64,000 bases of DNA from M0103 sp040386155 (GCA_040386155.1 JAZKFZ010000001.1:496001-560000), one strand, 5' to 3'. Positions 18,231 through 26,931 are shown, numbered from the stretch's first letter. Numbers and translations are program-made. Notes: generated from the letters alone by a model not told the origin.

Positions 18231-19394
18231 ATGTCACAAGTAATAAAAAATGTAGAATACGGATTAGAGAAAATATTTGACGGTGCTCAAGACTTTCTTC
18301 CGCTTTTAGGAACTGATTACGTAGAGTTTTATGTAGGCAATGCCAAACAGGCAGCGCACTATTACAAAACTGCTTTTGGATTTCAAGATTTAGCATACGC
18401 TGGATTGGAGACAGGAGTAAAAGACAGGGCTTCTTATGTGTTGAAGCAAGATAAAATTCGTTTAGTACTTACCACTGCATTAAACAGTGAGTCTCCAATT
18501 GGTGAGCATGTTAAAAAGCATGGTGATGGTGTAAAAGTGATTGCCTTGTGGGTAGAAGATGCACGTTCTGCTTATGCTGAAACTACAAAAAGAGGAGCGA
18601 AGTCTTATTTTGAACCAATAGTGGAATCGGATGAAAATGGGGAAGTAGTGCGTTCTGGAATTTATGGGGCCTACGGAGAAACTGTTTTTGTTTTCGTGGA
18701 GCGTAAGAACTACAAAGGAATTTTTATGCCGGGTTATGTTGAGAGAACATCAGCTTACAACCCAGCACCAGTTGGTTTAAAATTCATCGATCACATGGTA
18801 GGAAATACCGGCTGGAACCGAATGAATGAGGCTGTAAAATGGTTCGAAGATGTAATGGGATTTGTGAATTTCTTGTCGTTTGATGATAAGCAAATTACCA
18901 CTGAATATTCCGCTTTGATGTCGAAAGTAATGTCGAATGGTAATGGGCGTATCAAGTTCCCGATCAATGAACCGGCCGAAGGAAAGAAACGTTCTCAAAT
19001 TGAAGAATACATCGATTTTTATGAAGGAGAAGGGGTGCAACACATTGCGGTTGCCACGGATGACATCATAAAAACCGTTGGTGAAATGCGTGCACGTGGA
19101 ATCGAATTTTTGTCAACTCCACCTCAAGCCTACTACGATGCCATTCCAGAGCGATTGAAAGATCACATGTCAAAATTTAAAGAAGATATCAATGAGCTTC
19201 AAAAAATGGGAATTATGATTGATGCTGACGAAGAAGGGTATTTGTTGCAGATATTTACGAAACCCGTTGAAGACCGCCCAACTGTTTTCTTTGAAGTTAT
19301 TCAGCGCATGGGTGCACGAGGATTTGGAGCAGGAAACTTTAAAGCCTTGTTTGAGTCGATTGAAAGAGAACAAGAATTGAGAGGAACACTTTAA
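18231..19394 (+). CDS. hppD: 4-Hydroxyphenylpyruvate dioxygenase
   Basis: Converts 4-hydroxyphenylpyruvate to homogentisate, which hmgA upstream then cleaves. 387 residues with two VOC modules: N-terminal DYVEFYVGNAKQAAHYY and the catalytic C-terminal one with H in FIDHMVGNTGWNRM, H in GVQHIAVATDDI, and Glu in FFEVIQRMGARGFGAGNFKALF, the strongly conserved C-terminal signature that also closes the active site. The start ATG follows a run of A residues. An inverted repeat that could end transcription follows. Confidence 0.96.
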   Translation: MSQVIKNVEYGLEKIFDGAQDFLPLLGTDYVEFYVGNAKQAAHYYKTAFGFQDLAYAGLETGVKDRASYVLKQDKIRLVLTTALNSESPIGEHVKKHGDGVKVIALWVEDARSAYAETTKRGAKSYFEPIVESDENGEVVRSGIYGAYGETVFVFVERKNYKGIFMPGYVERTSAYNPAPVGLKFIDHMVGNTGWNRMNEAVKWFEDVMGFVNFLSFDDKQITTEYSALMSKVMSNGNGRIKFPINEPAEGKKRSQIEEYIDFYEGEGVQHIAVATDDIIKTVGEMRARGIEFLSTPPQAYYDAIPERLKDHMSKFKEDINELQKMGIMIDADEEGYLLQIFTKPVEDRPTVFFEVIQRMGARGFGAGNFKALFESIEREQELRGTL

Positions 19395-19397
19395 ATT

Positions 19398-19476
19398 TAC
19401 AATTATAGAATTAACAATGAACAACGGAATGAAAATGTCCTACTTGTTCATTGTTAATTTTTCATTCTTAATTGTA
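19398..19476. repeat. Long inverted repeat between convergent genes
   Basis: Arms 19398-19424 and 19444-19476. The inner 14 bases TTAACAATGAACAA pair perfectly with TTGTTCATTGTTAA, and the outer TACAATTA pairs with TAATTGTA with small bulges between. It lies between the stops of hppD and the permease. It may act as a two-way terminator or be a degenerate mobile (MITE-like) repeat. Confidence 0.7.
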
Positions 19477-19481
19477 CATTA

Positions 19482-21176
19482 CTAGTTGAATTTAATTGCT
19501 TTTGCTGGATGTATCTTTCCGATAGCGTAGCTAGGAATAATAAGCGCCAAGACACATATTACGAGTGTCCCCACATTCAGACCTAACCAAGTCCAAAAAT
19601 TCAATTCAACAGGAACATAATTGAGGTAATAAATATCAGGATTAAGTTGAAGCACTTTGAAAAAATATTGAATTCCAAGCAGTGCAAGACCAATCACATT
19701 TCCAATCACAATACCATAGAAAATAAGGTAGGCTGCTTGAATTAAGAAGATTCTTCGAATCATGGATGCTGTCGCCCCCATCGCTTTCATCAAGCCAATG
19801 AAATTAGATCGAACAAGAATCAACACCAGCAAGGCGCTTCCCATGTTGATAATGCCAATCAAAATCATCAATGACAAAATGATGTAGACATTCACATCCA
19901 GAAAGCCCAGCCACACAAAAATATCACTCTCATAGTCGATGAGGCTTCGTACTAAAAAAAGTTCTCCAAATTGATTCGGAATAAATTCAATTTTCTTTTT
20001 CAAGCGTTCATGAACGGTGCTTAATTTGCTCCAATCTTTTACATTGACTTCAAATCCACCTACATAGCTTTTGTAACTTCCTATCCCAGGAGTACTAAAT
20101 AGTTCCACCGTCTTTTGCGATGCGGTGAAGCTAAAGTTGCTTCCATCTTCATTGAGATACGTTCGCTCTAATTCACCTAACTGATTGAGCTTAAAGTCGC
20201 AATACGAATTTCCGTTCCCTTTAATTTTAATCGACAATAGGGCAGTATCTGGAATACTTGTTACTGTTGCTTCCTCCTTCAAACTACTGTAGTAATCAGA
20301 GACAATAAGTTGAATTGTGGTGTCTTTTGTTGGACAAATAGTGAAACCGGAAGCCATTTCATATCCTTCACCCCAATTGTATCGATAATTTCCGTTTCCG
20401 CCTGAAACATCTGCTCTCACAATCAATTGACCGAGGTACAATGAATCATCTACAGTAATTTCTGCTTGAATTCCCCAGTCGTTGAGTTGCTGTACATTTC
20501 GAATATCGCAAATAACAAATTTCTTATCAAATTCTTCCAAGCCCGTATGGTAGATCCCAACGATTTTAAAAGCACGTTTCACAGGCTGTGCTTTCACAAA
20601 AAAACCTTTCAGATTGTCGCCCAGTTTTAGCTGCAAAATAGAAGCTACTTTCGAAGAAATAAGCACTTCATTGCTGGCAGTGCTAGCCCCATAGTTAGGC
20701 AAGCGACCTTCCTTTAAATTTTCCTTAATGAATTTCCAATCGTATTGATTATCAACTCCTTTCATTAATGCCCCGTGAATTTCTTGTCGCTGGTAACTCG
20801 TGTCTTTGCCTCCAACAGCATGAGTAACTACAAATTTATCCGATTGCAAAATTACAGGTTTGTACGCTACCGCTTGAATTGATAGTATATCCTTGGCTTT
20901 TTTGAGTTCCTCATAAAAGGTCTGGTTTTTGCGAATTGGATCACATTCGTAGATGTTACCTCCGCTCGAATTCAAAATAAATAGATGGGAACCAAAGCCC
21001 GCTACTTTATTGCGAACTTCTTGCTGAAAACCTGTAACCACAGCGATGGTAATTAAGTTAACAACAACAGCAAGTGCAATACTTATGATGGATATGCGTA
21101 CAATTGGTCGAGAAACTTTCCTACCTTTCACCTCATTTTTGAGAAGCTTTCTTGCTATGAAATTTTCGTACGCCAA
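19482..21176 (-). CDS. LolC/LolE-type ABC permease (FtsX family) with an inserted PKD-like domain
   Basis: About 564 residues when started at TTG 21176 (AYENFIARKLL, the family's usual opening); GTG 21206 is the alternative. One helix near 30-48, then a periplasmic domain, then three C-terminal helices with the FtsX region (LSLMILIGIINMGSALLVLI, SNFIGLMKAMGATASMIRR). LolC/E proteins with the ATPase LolD extract lipoproteins for the outer membrane; lolD is not here. Unusual is an extra segment of about 125 residues at about 240-365 inside the periplasmic domain, part of which (GGNGNYRYNWGEG, TTIQLIVSDY) reads like a PKD/SprB-type Ig fold. The 5' end overlaps the divergent lipoprotein gene. Confidence 0.82.
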   Translation of the reverse strand: MAYENFIARKLLKNEVKGRKVSRPIVRISIISIALAVVVNLITIAVVTGFQQEVRNKVAGFGSHLFILNSSGGNIYECDPIRKNQTFYEELKKAKDILSIQAVAYKPVILQSDKFVVTHAVGGKDTSYQRQEIHGALMKGVDNQYDWKFIKENLKEGRLPNYGASTASNEVLISSKVASILQLKLGDNLKGFFVKAQPVKRAFKIVGIYHTGLEEFDKKFVICDIRNVQQLNDWGIQAEITVDDSLYLGQLIVRADVSGGNGNYRYNWGEGYEMASGFTICPTKDTTIQLIVSDYYSSLKEEATVTSIPDTALLSIKIKGNGNSYCDFKLNQLGELERTYLNEDGSNFSFTASQKTVELFSTPGIGSYKSYVGGFEVNVKDWSKLSTVHERLKKKIEFIPNQFGELFLVRSLIDYESDIFVWLGFLDVNVYIILSLMILIGIINMGSALLVLILVRSNFIGLMKAMGATASMIRRIFLIQAAYLIFYGIVIGNVIGLALLGIQYFFKVLQLNPDIYYLNYVPVELNFWTWLGLNVGTLVICVLALIIPSYAIGKIHPAKAIKFN

Positions 21177-22476
21177 CGTTATTGATTTTAAGTCGCTAAA
21201 ATACACAAAGGTTTTGTTTCTTTTGGCTGTTTTGCTGGTTTCCTGTAAAACACCCTTTAAACGCCCAGAAAACAAAGTGGAAGAAACCGTTGTGATCGAA
21301 GATCCGACGCCAGTTAAACCCACAGAAGTTGGAAAAGACAAAGAGATTCGAGAAGAAGAAGTGGATTTTAAAAATCCACCTGCTCCCTTATTGGGAATTG
21401 AACGACTTCATCTGTTTTTAGATTCCTTAAAAAACAAGGAGATTGCTGTGGTTGGAAATCAAACTTCGCTAGTGAAAGAGACGCATTTGGTTGACACCTT
21501 AATTGGTATGGGACTAAGTGTTTGTAAGGTTTTTTCACCAGAACATGGATTTCGTGGAGAAGCAGATGCGGGAGAGAAAGTGAACTCTTCTGTTGATGAA
21601 AAAACAGGTATTCCCTTGATTTCTTTGTATGGAAACAATAGAAAGCCAACGGCTGAACAATTAGATGAGATTGATATTGTGATTTACGACATTCAAGATG
21701 TAGGAGTGCGATTCTACACTTATATTTCAACCTTGCATTATGTAATGGAAGCCTGTGCAGAAAATGGTAAGCAACTAATTGTCTTGGATCGACCGAATCC
21801 CAATGGGCATTACATCGACGGACCTGTATTGGAACCAAAACATAGATCATTTGTAGGAATGCATTCAGTTCCAATTGTGTACGGTATGACGATTGGTGAA
21901 TATGCGATGATGATCAATGGTGAAAAGTGGTTACGAAGTGGCTTGGCCTGCAATCTTTGGGTAATTCCATGTAAGAATTACAATCATAAATTAAGTTATG
22001 TTTTACCTGTTGCTCCTTCACCAAATTTAAAATCAGATATTGCGATTATTGCCTATCCAAGTTTGTGTTTGTTTGAAGCTACAACGGTCAGTGTTGGAAG
22101 AGGAACAGATAAACCATTTGAAATCTACGGTCATCCCAATTTTCCAAAAACAGATTTCCAATTCACCCCTGTTTCAATGATTGGTGCTAAAACTCCTCCC
22201 TATGAAAATCAGTTGTGCAATGGTTTTGATTTGGTACAGAATTACAAGCAACGAAAATACGAACTTGATTTATCGTACCTCATAAAAGCAATGAATTTAT
22301 TAGGCGATTCGTCTGTTTTTATCAATCAAAGTGGATTTTTTGATCGTTTGGCAGGAACGTCATCACTACGAGAACAATTAAAAATGGGTTGGTCAGCTAA
22401 AGAAATTCGTCATACATGGCAAAAGGACCTTGATGCTTTCAAGAAAACGAGAAAGAAATATTTGCTGTATCCTTAA
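21157..22476 (+). CDS. DUF1343/NamZ-type exo-beta-N-acetylmuramidase lipoprotein
   Basis: About 439 residues from ATG 21157: lipoprotein signal with VLFLLAVLLVSC, an acidic proline-rich linker, then the DUF1343 domain (GH171). Signature segments: FSPEHGFRGEADAGEKV, IPLISLYGNNRKPT, VIYDIQDVGVRFYTYIST, LIVLDRPNPNG, VGMHSVPIVYGMTIGEYA and CLFEATTVSVGRGTD. Bacillus subtilis NamZ of this family removes MurNAc from the non-reducing end of peptidoglycan fragments, so cell-wall recycling in the periplasm is the likely role. The start overlaps the head of the permease gene by about 20 bases, so the two promoters must lie inside each other's coding sequence. A reading start further upstream (21046) is unlikely. 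Confidence 0.88.
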   Translation: MKFSYANVIDFKSLKYTKVLFLLAVLLVSCKTPFKRPENKVEETVVIEDPTPVKPTEVGKDKEIREEEVDFKNPPAPLLGIERLHLFLDSLKNKEIAVVGNQTSLVKETHLVDTLIGMGLSVCKVFSPEHGFRGEADAGEKVNSSVDEKTGIPLISLYGNNRKPTAEQLDEIDIVIYDIQDVGVRFYTYISTLHYVMEACAENGKQLIVLDRPNPNGHYIDGPVLEPKHRSFVGMHSVPIVYGMTIGEYAMMINGEKWLRSGLACNLWVIPCKNYNHKLSYVLPVAPSPNLKSDIAIIAYPSLCLFEATTVSVGRGTDKPFEIYGHPNFPKTDFQFTPVSMIGAKTPPYENQLCNGFDLVQNYKQRKYELDLSYLIKAMNLLGDSSVFINQSGFFDRLAGTSSLREQLKMGWSAKEIRHTWQKDLDAFKKTRKKYLLYP

Positions 22477-22547
22477 ATAAACAATAGACCTAGTTCGCTG
22501 ATAGACGAAAGACTAGAATAATAGAAATAATGTCAGTTTTGACTCTT

Positions 22548-23033
22548 TTAGGCCTTGATATGACGAGCACTTTCGTGCACTCGATCTTTCATTTCTTCCA
22601 TGTAGGCGGACAGTTTCGCTAAGATCTCAGGATTCGAAGCACCAATGATTTTCGCAGCTAAAATTCCCGCGTTTTTTGAAGCATTTAATGCTACTGTTGC
22701 TACAGGAATTCCGTTGGGCATCTGGAGAATAGAGAGAATACTGTCCCATCCATCAATTGAATTAGAAGATTTTACTGGAACACCAATTACTGGAAGCGGG
22801 GTAAGAGAAGCAGTCATTCCTGGTAGATGCGCAGCACCCCCTGCTCCTGCAATGATAACTTTCAATCCACGAAGATGTGCGTTTTTTGCATATTCGAACA
22901 TTTTTTCGGGGGTGCGATGAGCTGATACAATGTCGATTTCGTATTGAATTCCAAATGATTTTAAGATATCAGCAGCATCCTGCATTACTGGTAAATCAGA
23001 GGCACTTCCCATAATAATTCCTACTTCTATCAT
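22548..23033 (-). CDS. purE: 5-(Carboxyamino)imidazole ribonucleotide mutase
   Basis: 161 residues, class I PurE, which converts N5-CAIR to CAIR in purine synthesis. MGSASDLPVM near the start, SAHRTPEKMFEYA (catalytic His region), IAGAGGAAHLPGM, and GVPVKSSNSIDGWDS are all present. purK is not adjacent. The permease gene upstream ends 32 bases before its ATG, so it may share that transcript. Confidence 0.97.
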   Translation of the reverse strand: MIEVGIIMGSASDLPVMQDAADILKSFGIQYEIDIVSAHRTPEKMFEYAKNAHLRGLKVIIAGAGGAAHLPGMTASLTPLPVIGVPVKSSNSIDGWDSILSILQMPNGIPVATVALNASKNAGILAAKIIGASNPEILAKLSAYMEEMKDRVHESARHIKA

Positions 23034-23065
23034 ATTCGAATTTTTAGCAAAATTAGTTTGAATTT

Positions 23066-25171
23066 TTAATTCACTGCGGTTTCATTATTCATCTTAGAGT
23101 TTTTTCTACCGTAGACGAAGTAAATCAACAGTCCAATCAATAACCAAATTCCAAAATAGATCCAGTTCTTCAATGGAATTTCACTCATCATATATAGACA
23201 AGAAGTTAAACCTAAAAGTGGAATGAGCGATAAATTATTCAAGAATGTAGCAATACAAAGAAATAGTGTGAAAAGGATAAAGATCCACGTTGGAATTTTG
23301 TTAGAAAAATGCTCAAATCCTTCATTATAGAATCTGTTTTTTTCAACCCCGAGCGACTTAATACTTGATTCTAAGCCTATTTTTGGAGCTTGATTAAAAT
23401 AGCTAATGACATCTTTATTAAAAAGTTGATATCCTTCTTCATCATAGCTAGCAATAAATTTCCCCAATTTTTCTGCTTGAGCAGCATCAAGTAATTCCAC
23501 TAAGCTGTCAGAACTTTGAACTTTTGCTGCTTTCAATGCTGAAACTAGTTCCATTTTAGGTTCTTGTGCAAAATAATCGATGAGGTCTGACCCAAATCGT
23601 TTCATGCCAATTTCATCAGCATCCATCACCATTGAACTCAACGCTGTAGCTTCTTTCGCTGTTAGACCAGTAATTATCTCATCTGATTTTTTCAGTTTAG
23701 CGTGATTTTGCACAAACGCCATTGTATCACTTTTGAAGGTGGTAAAGGCTAAAACGAGTCCACCCATCACTAATAATGGAAAAATGTACTTTCCATTGAG
23801 ATAAGGTGTTCTGAACTTCCCTCTTGGAATATCCTTTTTATTTTGCAGTACTAAAACTCCACCGCACACCAACACAAATGCGAATAAAGTTCCAATGCTA
23901 CAAAGATCGGTAACGGTCGTCAAATTCAAAAATAGGGCTGGAATGGCAACTACAAATCCTACCACAATTGTTGCGAAGGAAGGTGTTTTGTATTTCGGAT
24001 GAATTTTCGAGAAGCGTTTTGGGAGTAAACCATCACGACTCATGCTCATCCAAATACGAGGCTGTCCCATTTGGAACACTAGCAAGACTGAAGCCATTGC
24101 AACTACAGCACTTATGGCAATAATTCCCGACATCCATTTTAAATCTAATTCTCTAAATACAAAGGCCAGCGGGTCGCCAACATTTAATAATTCAAAGGAC
24201 ACCATACCTGTAAGAATTAGCGAAATTAAAACATAGAGAATAGTACAAATAATAATTGCCCACATCATCCCTCTAGGTAAATCTCGTTGTGGATTTTCAC
24301 ATTCTTCTGCAGTAGTAGAAATGGCATCAAAACCAATGTAGGCAAAGAAGACGGCAGAAACACCAGATAGAATTCCTTTAACCCCATTGGGTGCAAAAGG
24401 TGTCCAATTGTCAGCATCAACATAAAAAATACCAACAGCAACAACTAATAAAATGATGGCTAATTTTACGATGACCATCGCATTACTTGCGTTCCTGCTT
24501 TCTTTCATTCCACGGTACACAAGCCATGTTATAAAGGCAATAATCATTAAAGCAGGTAGATCAAAAATTATTTTTAGTCCTCCAATGGAAGGTGCTGTTT
24601 CCCAAGCTTGCTTAGCCATTTGAAGTCCATAATTGATGTTTTCAATACTTTTACCTCCTTGTATCAATGCTGTTGCTTGCTCAAATCCTCCTGAGGCGGT
24701 AACATAGTCTGTTTGAATCCACTGGGGGAGGTAAAGTCCTATTCCTTCCAACATTCCAGTGAAATAGTCGCTCCATGAAATCGCGACGGTAATATTGCCA
24801 ATGGCATATTCCATGATAAGCGCCCACCCAATAATCCAAGCTATAATTTCTCCAAATGCTACGTATGAGTACGTATATGCACTTCCTGAAGCAGGTACCA
24901 TAGAGGCGAATTCTGCGTAGGCAAATGCTGCAAATCCACAGGCAATAGCAGTGAAAAGAAATAAGAAAATTACAGCAGGACCACCATCAGCACTTGCTTT
25001 CCCGATGGTACTAAAAATTCCTGCTCCAATGATAGCTGCAATTCCAAATGCCGCGAGATCACGTACTTTTAAGTGCTTTCCTAGTGATCCATGGCCATCG
25101 TCGCCACCACTTTCAACTTGTTTTAGAATTTGGGCTACCGTCTTTTTTCGGAAAAGTGTTTTAAAGCTCAT
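23066..25171 (-). CDS. APC-family cationic amino-acid permease with an extra soluble insert
   Basis: 701 residues, much longer than the usual 460-500. About 12-13 membrane helices of the CAT/YfnA type: FGIAAIIGAGIFSTIGKAS (about 41-60), YTYSYVAFGEIIAWIIGWAL, FFAYIGFDAISTTAEECENP (about 275-294) and DLPRGMM. Between the helices at about 463-479 and 628-645 lies a soluble segment of about 145 residues (481-626) with a repeated motif, DLIDYFAQEPKMELVSALKA (529-548) and DVISYFNQAPKIGLESSIKS (587-606). The transporter probably imports an amino acid; the insert's purpose is unknown. A TATATTTG -7-like box is at 25189-25196 on the minus strand. Confidence 0.88.
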   Translation of the reverse strand: MSFKTLFRKKTVAQILKQVESGGDDGHGSLGKHLKVRDLAAFGIAAIIGAGIFSTIGKASADGGPAVIFLFLFTAIACGFAAFAYAEFASMVPASGSAYTYSYVAFGEIIAWIIGWALIMEYAIGNITVAISWSDYFTGMLEGIGLYLPQWIQTDYVTASGGFEQATALIQGGKSIENINYGLQMAKQAWETAPSIGGLKIIFDLPALMIIAFITWLVYRGMKESRNASNAMVIVKLAIILLVVAVGIFYVDADNWTPFAPNGVKGILSGVSAVFFAYIGFDAISTTAEECENPQRDLPRGMMWAIIICTILYVLISLILTGMVSFELLNVGDPLAFVFRELDLKWMSGIIAISAVVAMASVLLVFQMGQPRIWMSMSRDGLLPKRFSKIHPKYKTPSFATIVVGFVVAIPALFLNLTTVTDLCSIGTLFAFVLVCGGVLVLQNKKDIPRGKFRTPYLNGKYIFPLLVMGGLVLAFTTFKSDTMAFVQNHAKLKKSDEIITGLTAKEATALSSMVMDADEIGMKRFGSDLIDYFAQEPKMELVSALKAAKVQSSDSLVELLDAAQAEKLGKFIASYDEEGYQLFNKDVISYFNQAPKIGLESSIKSLGVEKNRFYNEGFEHFSNKIPTWIFILFTLFLCIATFLNNLSLIPLLGLTSCLYMMSEIPLKNWIYFGIWLLIGLLIYFVYGRKNSKMNNETAVN

Positions 25172-25229
25172 GGGTTGATTTTGAGGTACAAATATAAAAA
25201 TATTGAGTTAGTAACATTTGTTGCCTAAG

Positions 25230-25290
25230 AAATCTAAAATCGTGAATCCCCAATTGTAAATCTAAAACCGTAAATCCGAAATCTAAAATA
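25230..25290 (+). repeat. Degenerate direct repeat upstream of superoxide dismutase
   Basis: AAATCTAAAATCGTGAATCC (25230-25249), AAATCTAAAACCGTAAATCC (25258-25277) and a partial AAATCTAAAATA (25279-25290). Units are 21-28 bases apart, about two helical turns. A TAACTTTG box (25298-25305) follows, so the repeats sit where a regulator of the dismutase gene could bind, or they may be a wandering intergenic repeat. Confidence 0.5.
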
Positions 25291-25338
25291 CATTTTGTAA
25301 CTTTGTTGGAGTAATAAATTTTATAAAACAAACTAATT

Positions 25339-25938
25339 ATGGCTTTTGAATTAGCGCCTTTACCATATGCTTATGACGCATTGGAACCAAATATTGATGC
25401 AAGAACGATGGAAATTCATCACACAAAGCATCACAACGCATATACCACCAATTTAAATGCTGCGATTGCAGGAACAGATTTGGAAGGAAAATCAATTGAA
25501 GAAATTTTGAAAGTATGTGCTGATAAGCCTGCAGTTAGAAATAACGGAGGTGGTTTTTGGAATCACAATTTATTTTGGTCAGTAATGGCTCCAAACAAAG
25601 GGGGAGAGCCAACTGGTGAATTAGCGGATGCAATCAATGCAACTTTTGGATCTTTTGAAGCTTTCAAAGACGAATTCTCCAAAGCAGCAACTACACGTTT
25701 TGGTTCAGGTTGGGCTTGGTTGTGTGTAAAAGACGGTTCATTGGAAATTTGTTCAACTGCCAACCAAGATAATCCATTGATGGGTGTAGGATGTTCAGGA
25801 ATGCCAATTTTATGTTTAGATGTTTGGGAACATGCTTACTATTTGAATTATCAAAATAGAAGACCAGATTATATTGCATCATTCTTTAATGTGGTGAATT
25901 GGGATGCTGTGGCAGCAAATTTTGCGGCAGCGAAGTAA
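25339..25938 (+). CDS. Superoxide dismutase, Fe/Mn family
   Basis: 199 residues, the normal length, cytosolic (no signal). Metal ligands H27 (in MEIHHTKHH), H76 (in WNHNLFW), D161 and H165 (in DVWEHAYYLNYQNRRPDY). GSGWAWL lies at 123-129. Whether it uses Fe, Mn or either cannot be settled from the residues I can see. It is preceded by a TAACTTTG -7-like box and a triple degenerate repeat, and followed by a terminator, so it is a single-gene unit. Confidence 0.97.
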   Translation: MAFELAPLPYAYDALEPNIDARTMEIHHTKHHNAYTTNLNAAIAGTDLEGKSIEEILKVCADKPAVRNNGGGFWNHNLFWSVMAPNKGGEPTGELADAINATFGSFEAFKDEFSKAATTRFGSGWAWLCVKDGSLEICSTANQDNPLMGVGCSGMPILCLDVWEHAYYLNYQNRRPDYIASFFNVVNWDAVAANFAAAK

Positions 25939-25959
25939 TCTTCTATCATTGAGATCTGC

Positions 25960-25993
25960 AATGCGTCGAATGAAAGTTCGGCGCATTTTTTGT
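25960..25993 (+). terminator. Rho-independent terminator of superoxide dismutase
   Basis: Stem AATGCGTCGAA (25960-25970) with TTCGGCGCATT (25977-25987), one G-T pair, loop TGAAAG, then TTTTT. Confidence 0.85.
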
Positions 25994-26046
25994 TTTCAGC
26001 TGTTACCAACTTTTCAGAGTGCGTTGTATTATAAATCTTATGTCCT

Positions 26047-26931
26047 ATGAAAAAGTTGAAAAAACAACTGCTACACGTAGTTTCATTTCTAATTGTAGCA
26101 TCTGCAGTTTATTCATTTACGAATCCACAATCTGCTACAAATTCAATTGATATTTTTGAGGCGATAAAGCTGGGAAAAATTACAATGGTCGCAAAGAACA
26201 ATGGTGGCTACTCGCTAGAGTCGGTCAACCTAAGTCTAAAAAACAATACTGCAACTACTTTGAGTATTTCAATTCCTGCAGGAGCAGTATTCAAACCTGC
26301 TGATGAAGGGGATCAAGATTTGATTGTTCCGATAGAAGATGTACTGGTGTTACAACCAAAAGCACAATTGCAAAGGAATATAAATGCGTATTGTATCCAA
26401 GCAAGTGAAAGAAGTCCAAATGAAAATGGAAGTACAAGCCTATCTAAAAATCTTAACACCAATTTAGGAAAGTTACTTACTTATTTTAAAACGAATAAAG
26501 TTGATAAATCGGATATTCAGGATGCCTTGTGGGCGGTTAGCGATGGTCATTCCATTTGTAATGTTGGAAATACTTCTGAGCAAGGGAAAAACTTGAGAAC
26601 CTTCCTAGCAACATTAACAGGTCAAGAAAACACGTGGTATCATACTCCGCAATCCAGAGTTATTGAAGAAGATCGAACTATCCAAAGAGAAACTGTTACG
26701 GTGAGTGGGCAACTTAGCTACACTGTTCCCAAAGGAACTATCGTGTTTGATGAAGTCGTTTCCGCTGATGGAAGGTCCTTCTTTAAATCTCAAGGAAAAG
26801 TTGCTCCTTATGGAGGAAAAGTTGAATTTTCATTTAATCTCCGTGTGAAAGGATGGAAAAAAGGCGACTATTTTGTGAAAGTGATGAAAGGCTCAGAGCA
26901 AATCGTAGTTTTTCCGTTCAGTATCACTTAA
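26047..26931 (+). CDS. Secreted protein with thioester-domain-like Cys and Gln motifs
   Basis: 294 residues. Signal peptide about 1-24, then a strand-rich segment with SISIPAGAVFKPADEGDQDL (split family phrase, about 74-91), a central helical region, and a C-terminal Ig-like domain. The centre has Y115-C116-I117 in NAYCIQAS and I157-Q158-D-A-L-W162-A-V in DIQDALWAV. These match the two halves of the Cys-Gln thioester-domain signature, [YFL]C-hydrophobic and hydrophobic-Q-x-x-hydrophobic-W, of Gram-positive adhesins. If a C116-Q158 thioester forms, the protein could bind surfaces covalently. This rests on short motifs only. No sorting domain is present. Confidence 0.6.
   Translation: MKKLKKQLLHVVSFLIVASAVYSFTNPQSATNSIDIFEAIKLGKITMVAKNNGGYSLESVNLSLKNNTATTLSISIPAGAVFKPADEGDQDLIVPIEDVLVLQPKAQLQRNINAYCIQASERSPNENGSTSLSKNLNTNLGKLLTYFKTNKVDKSDIQDALWAVSDGHSICNVGNTSEQGKNLRTFLATLTGQENTWYHTPQSRVIEEDRTIQRETVTVSGQLSYTVPKGTIVFDEVVSADGRSFFKSQGKVAPYGGKVEFSFNLRVKGWKKGDYFVKVMKGSEQIVVFPFSIT

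Noticed and set aside
22477..22547. A hairpin CTAGTTCG ... CGAAAGACTAG between the NamZ-like gene and purE
   Set aside because: The arms pair with gaps and there is no T-run, so it is not a convincing terminator.
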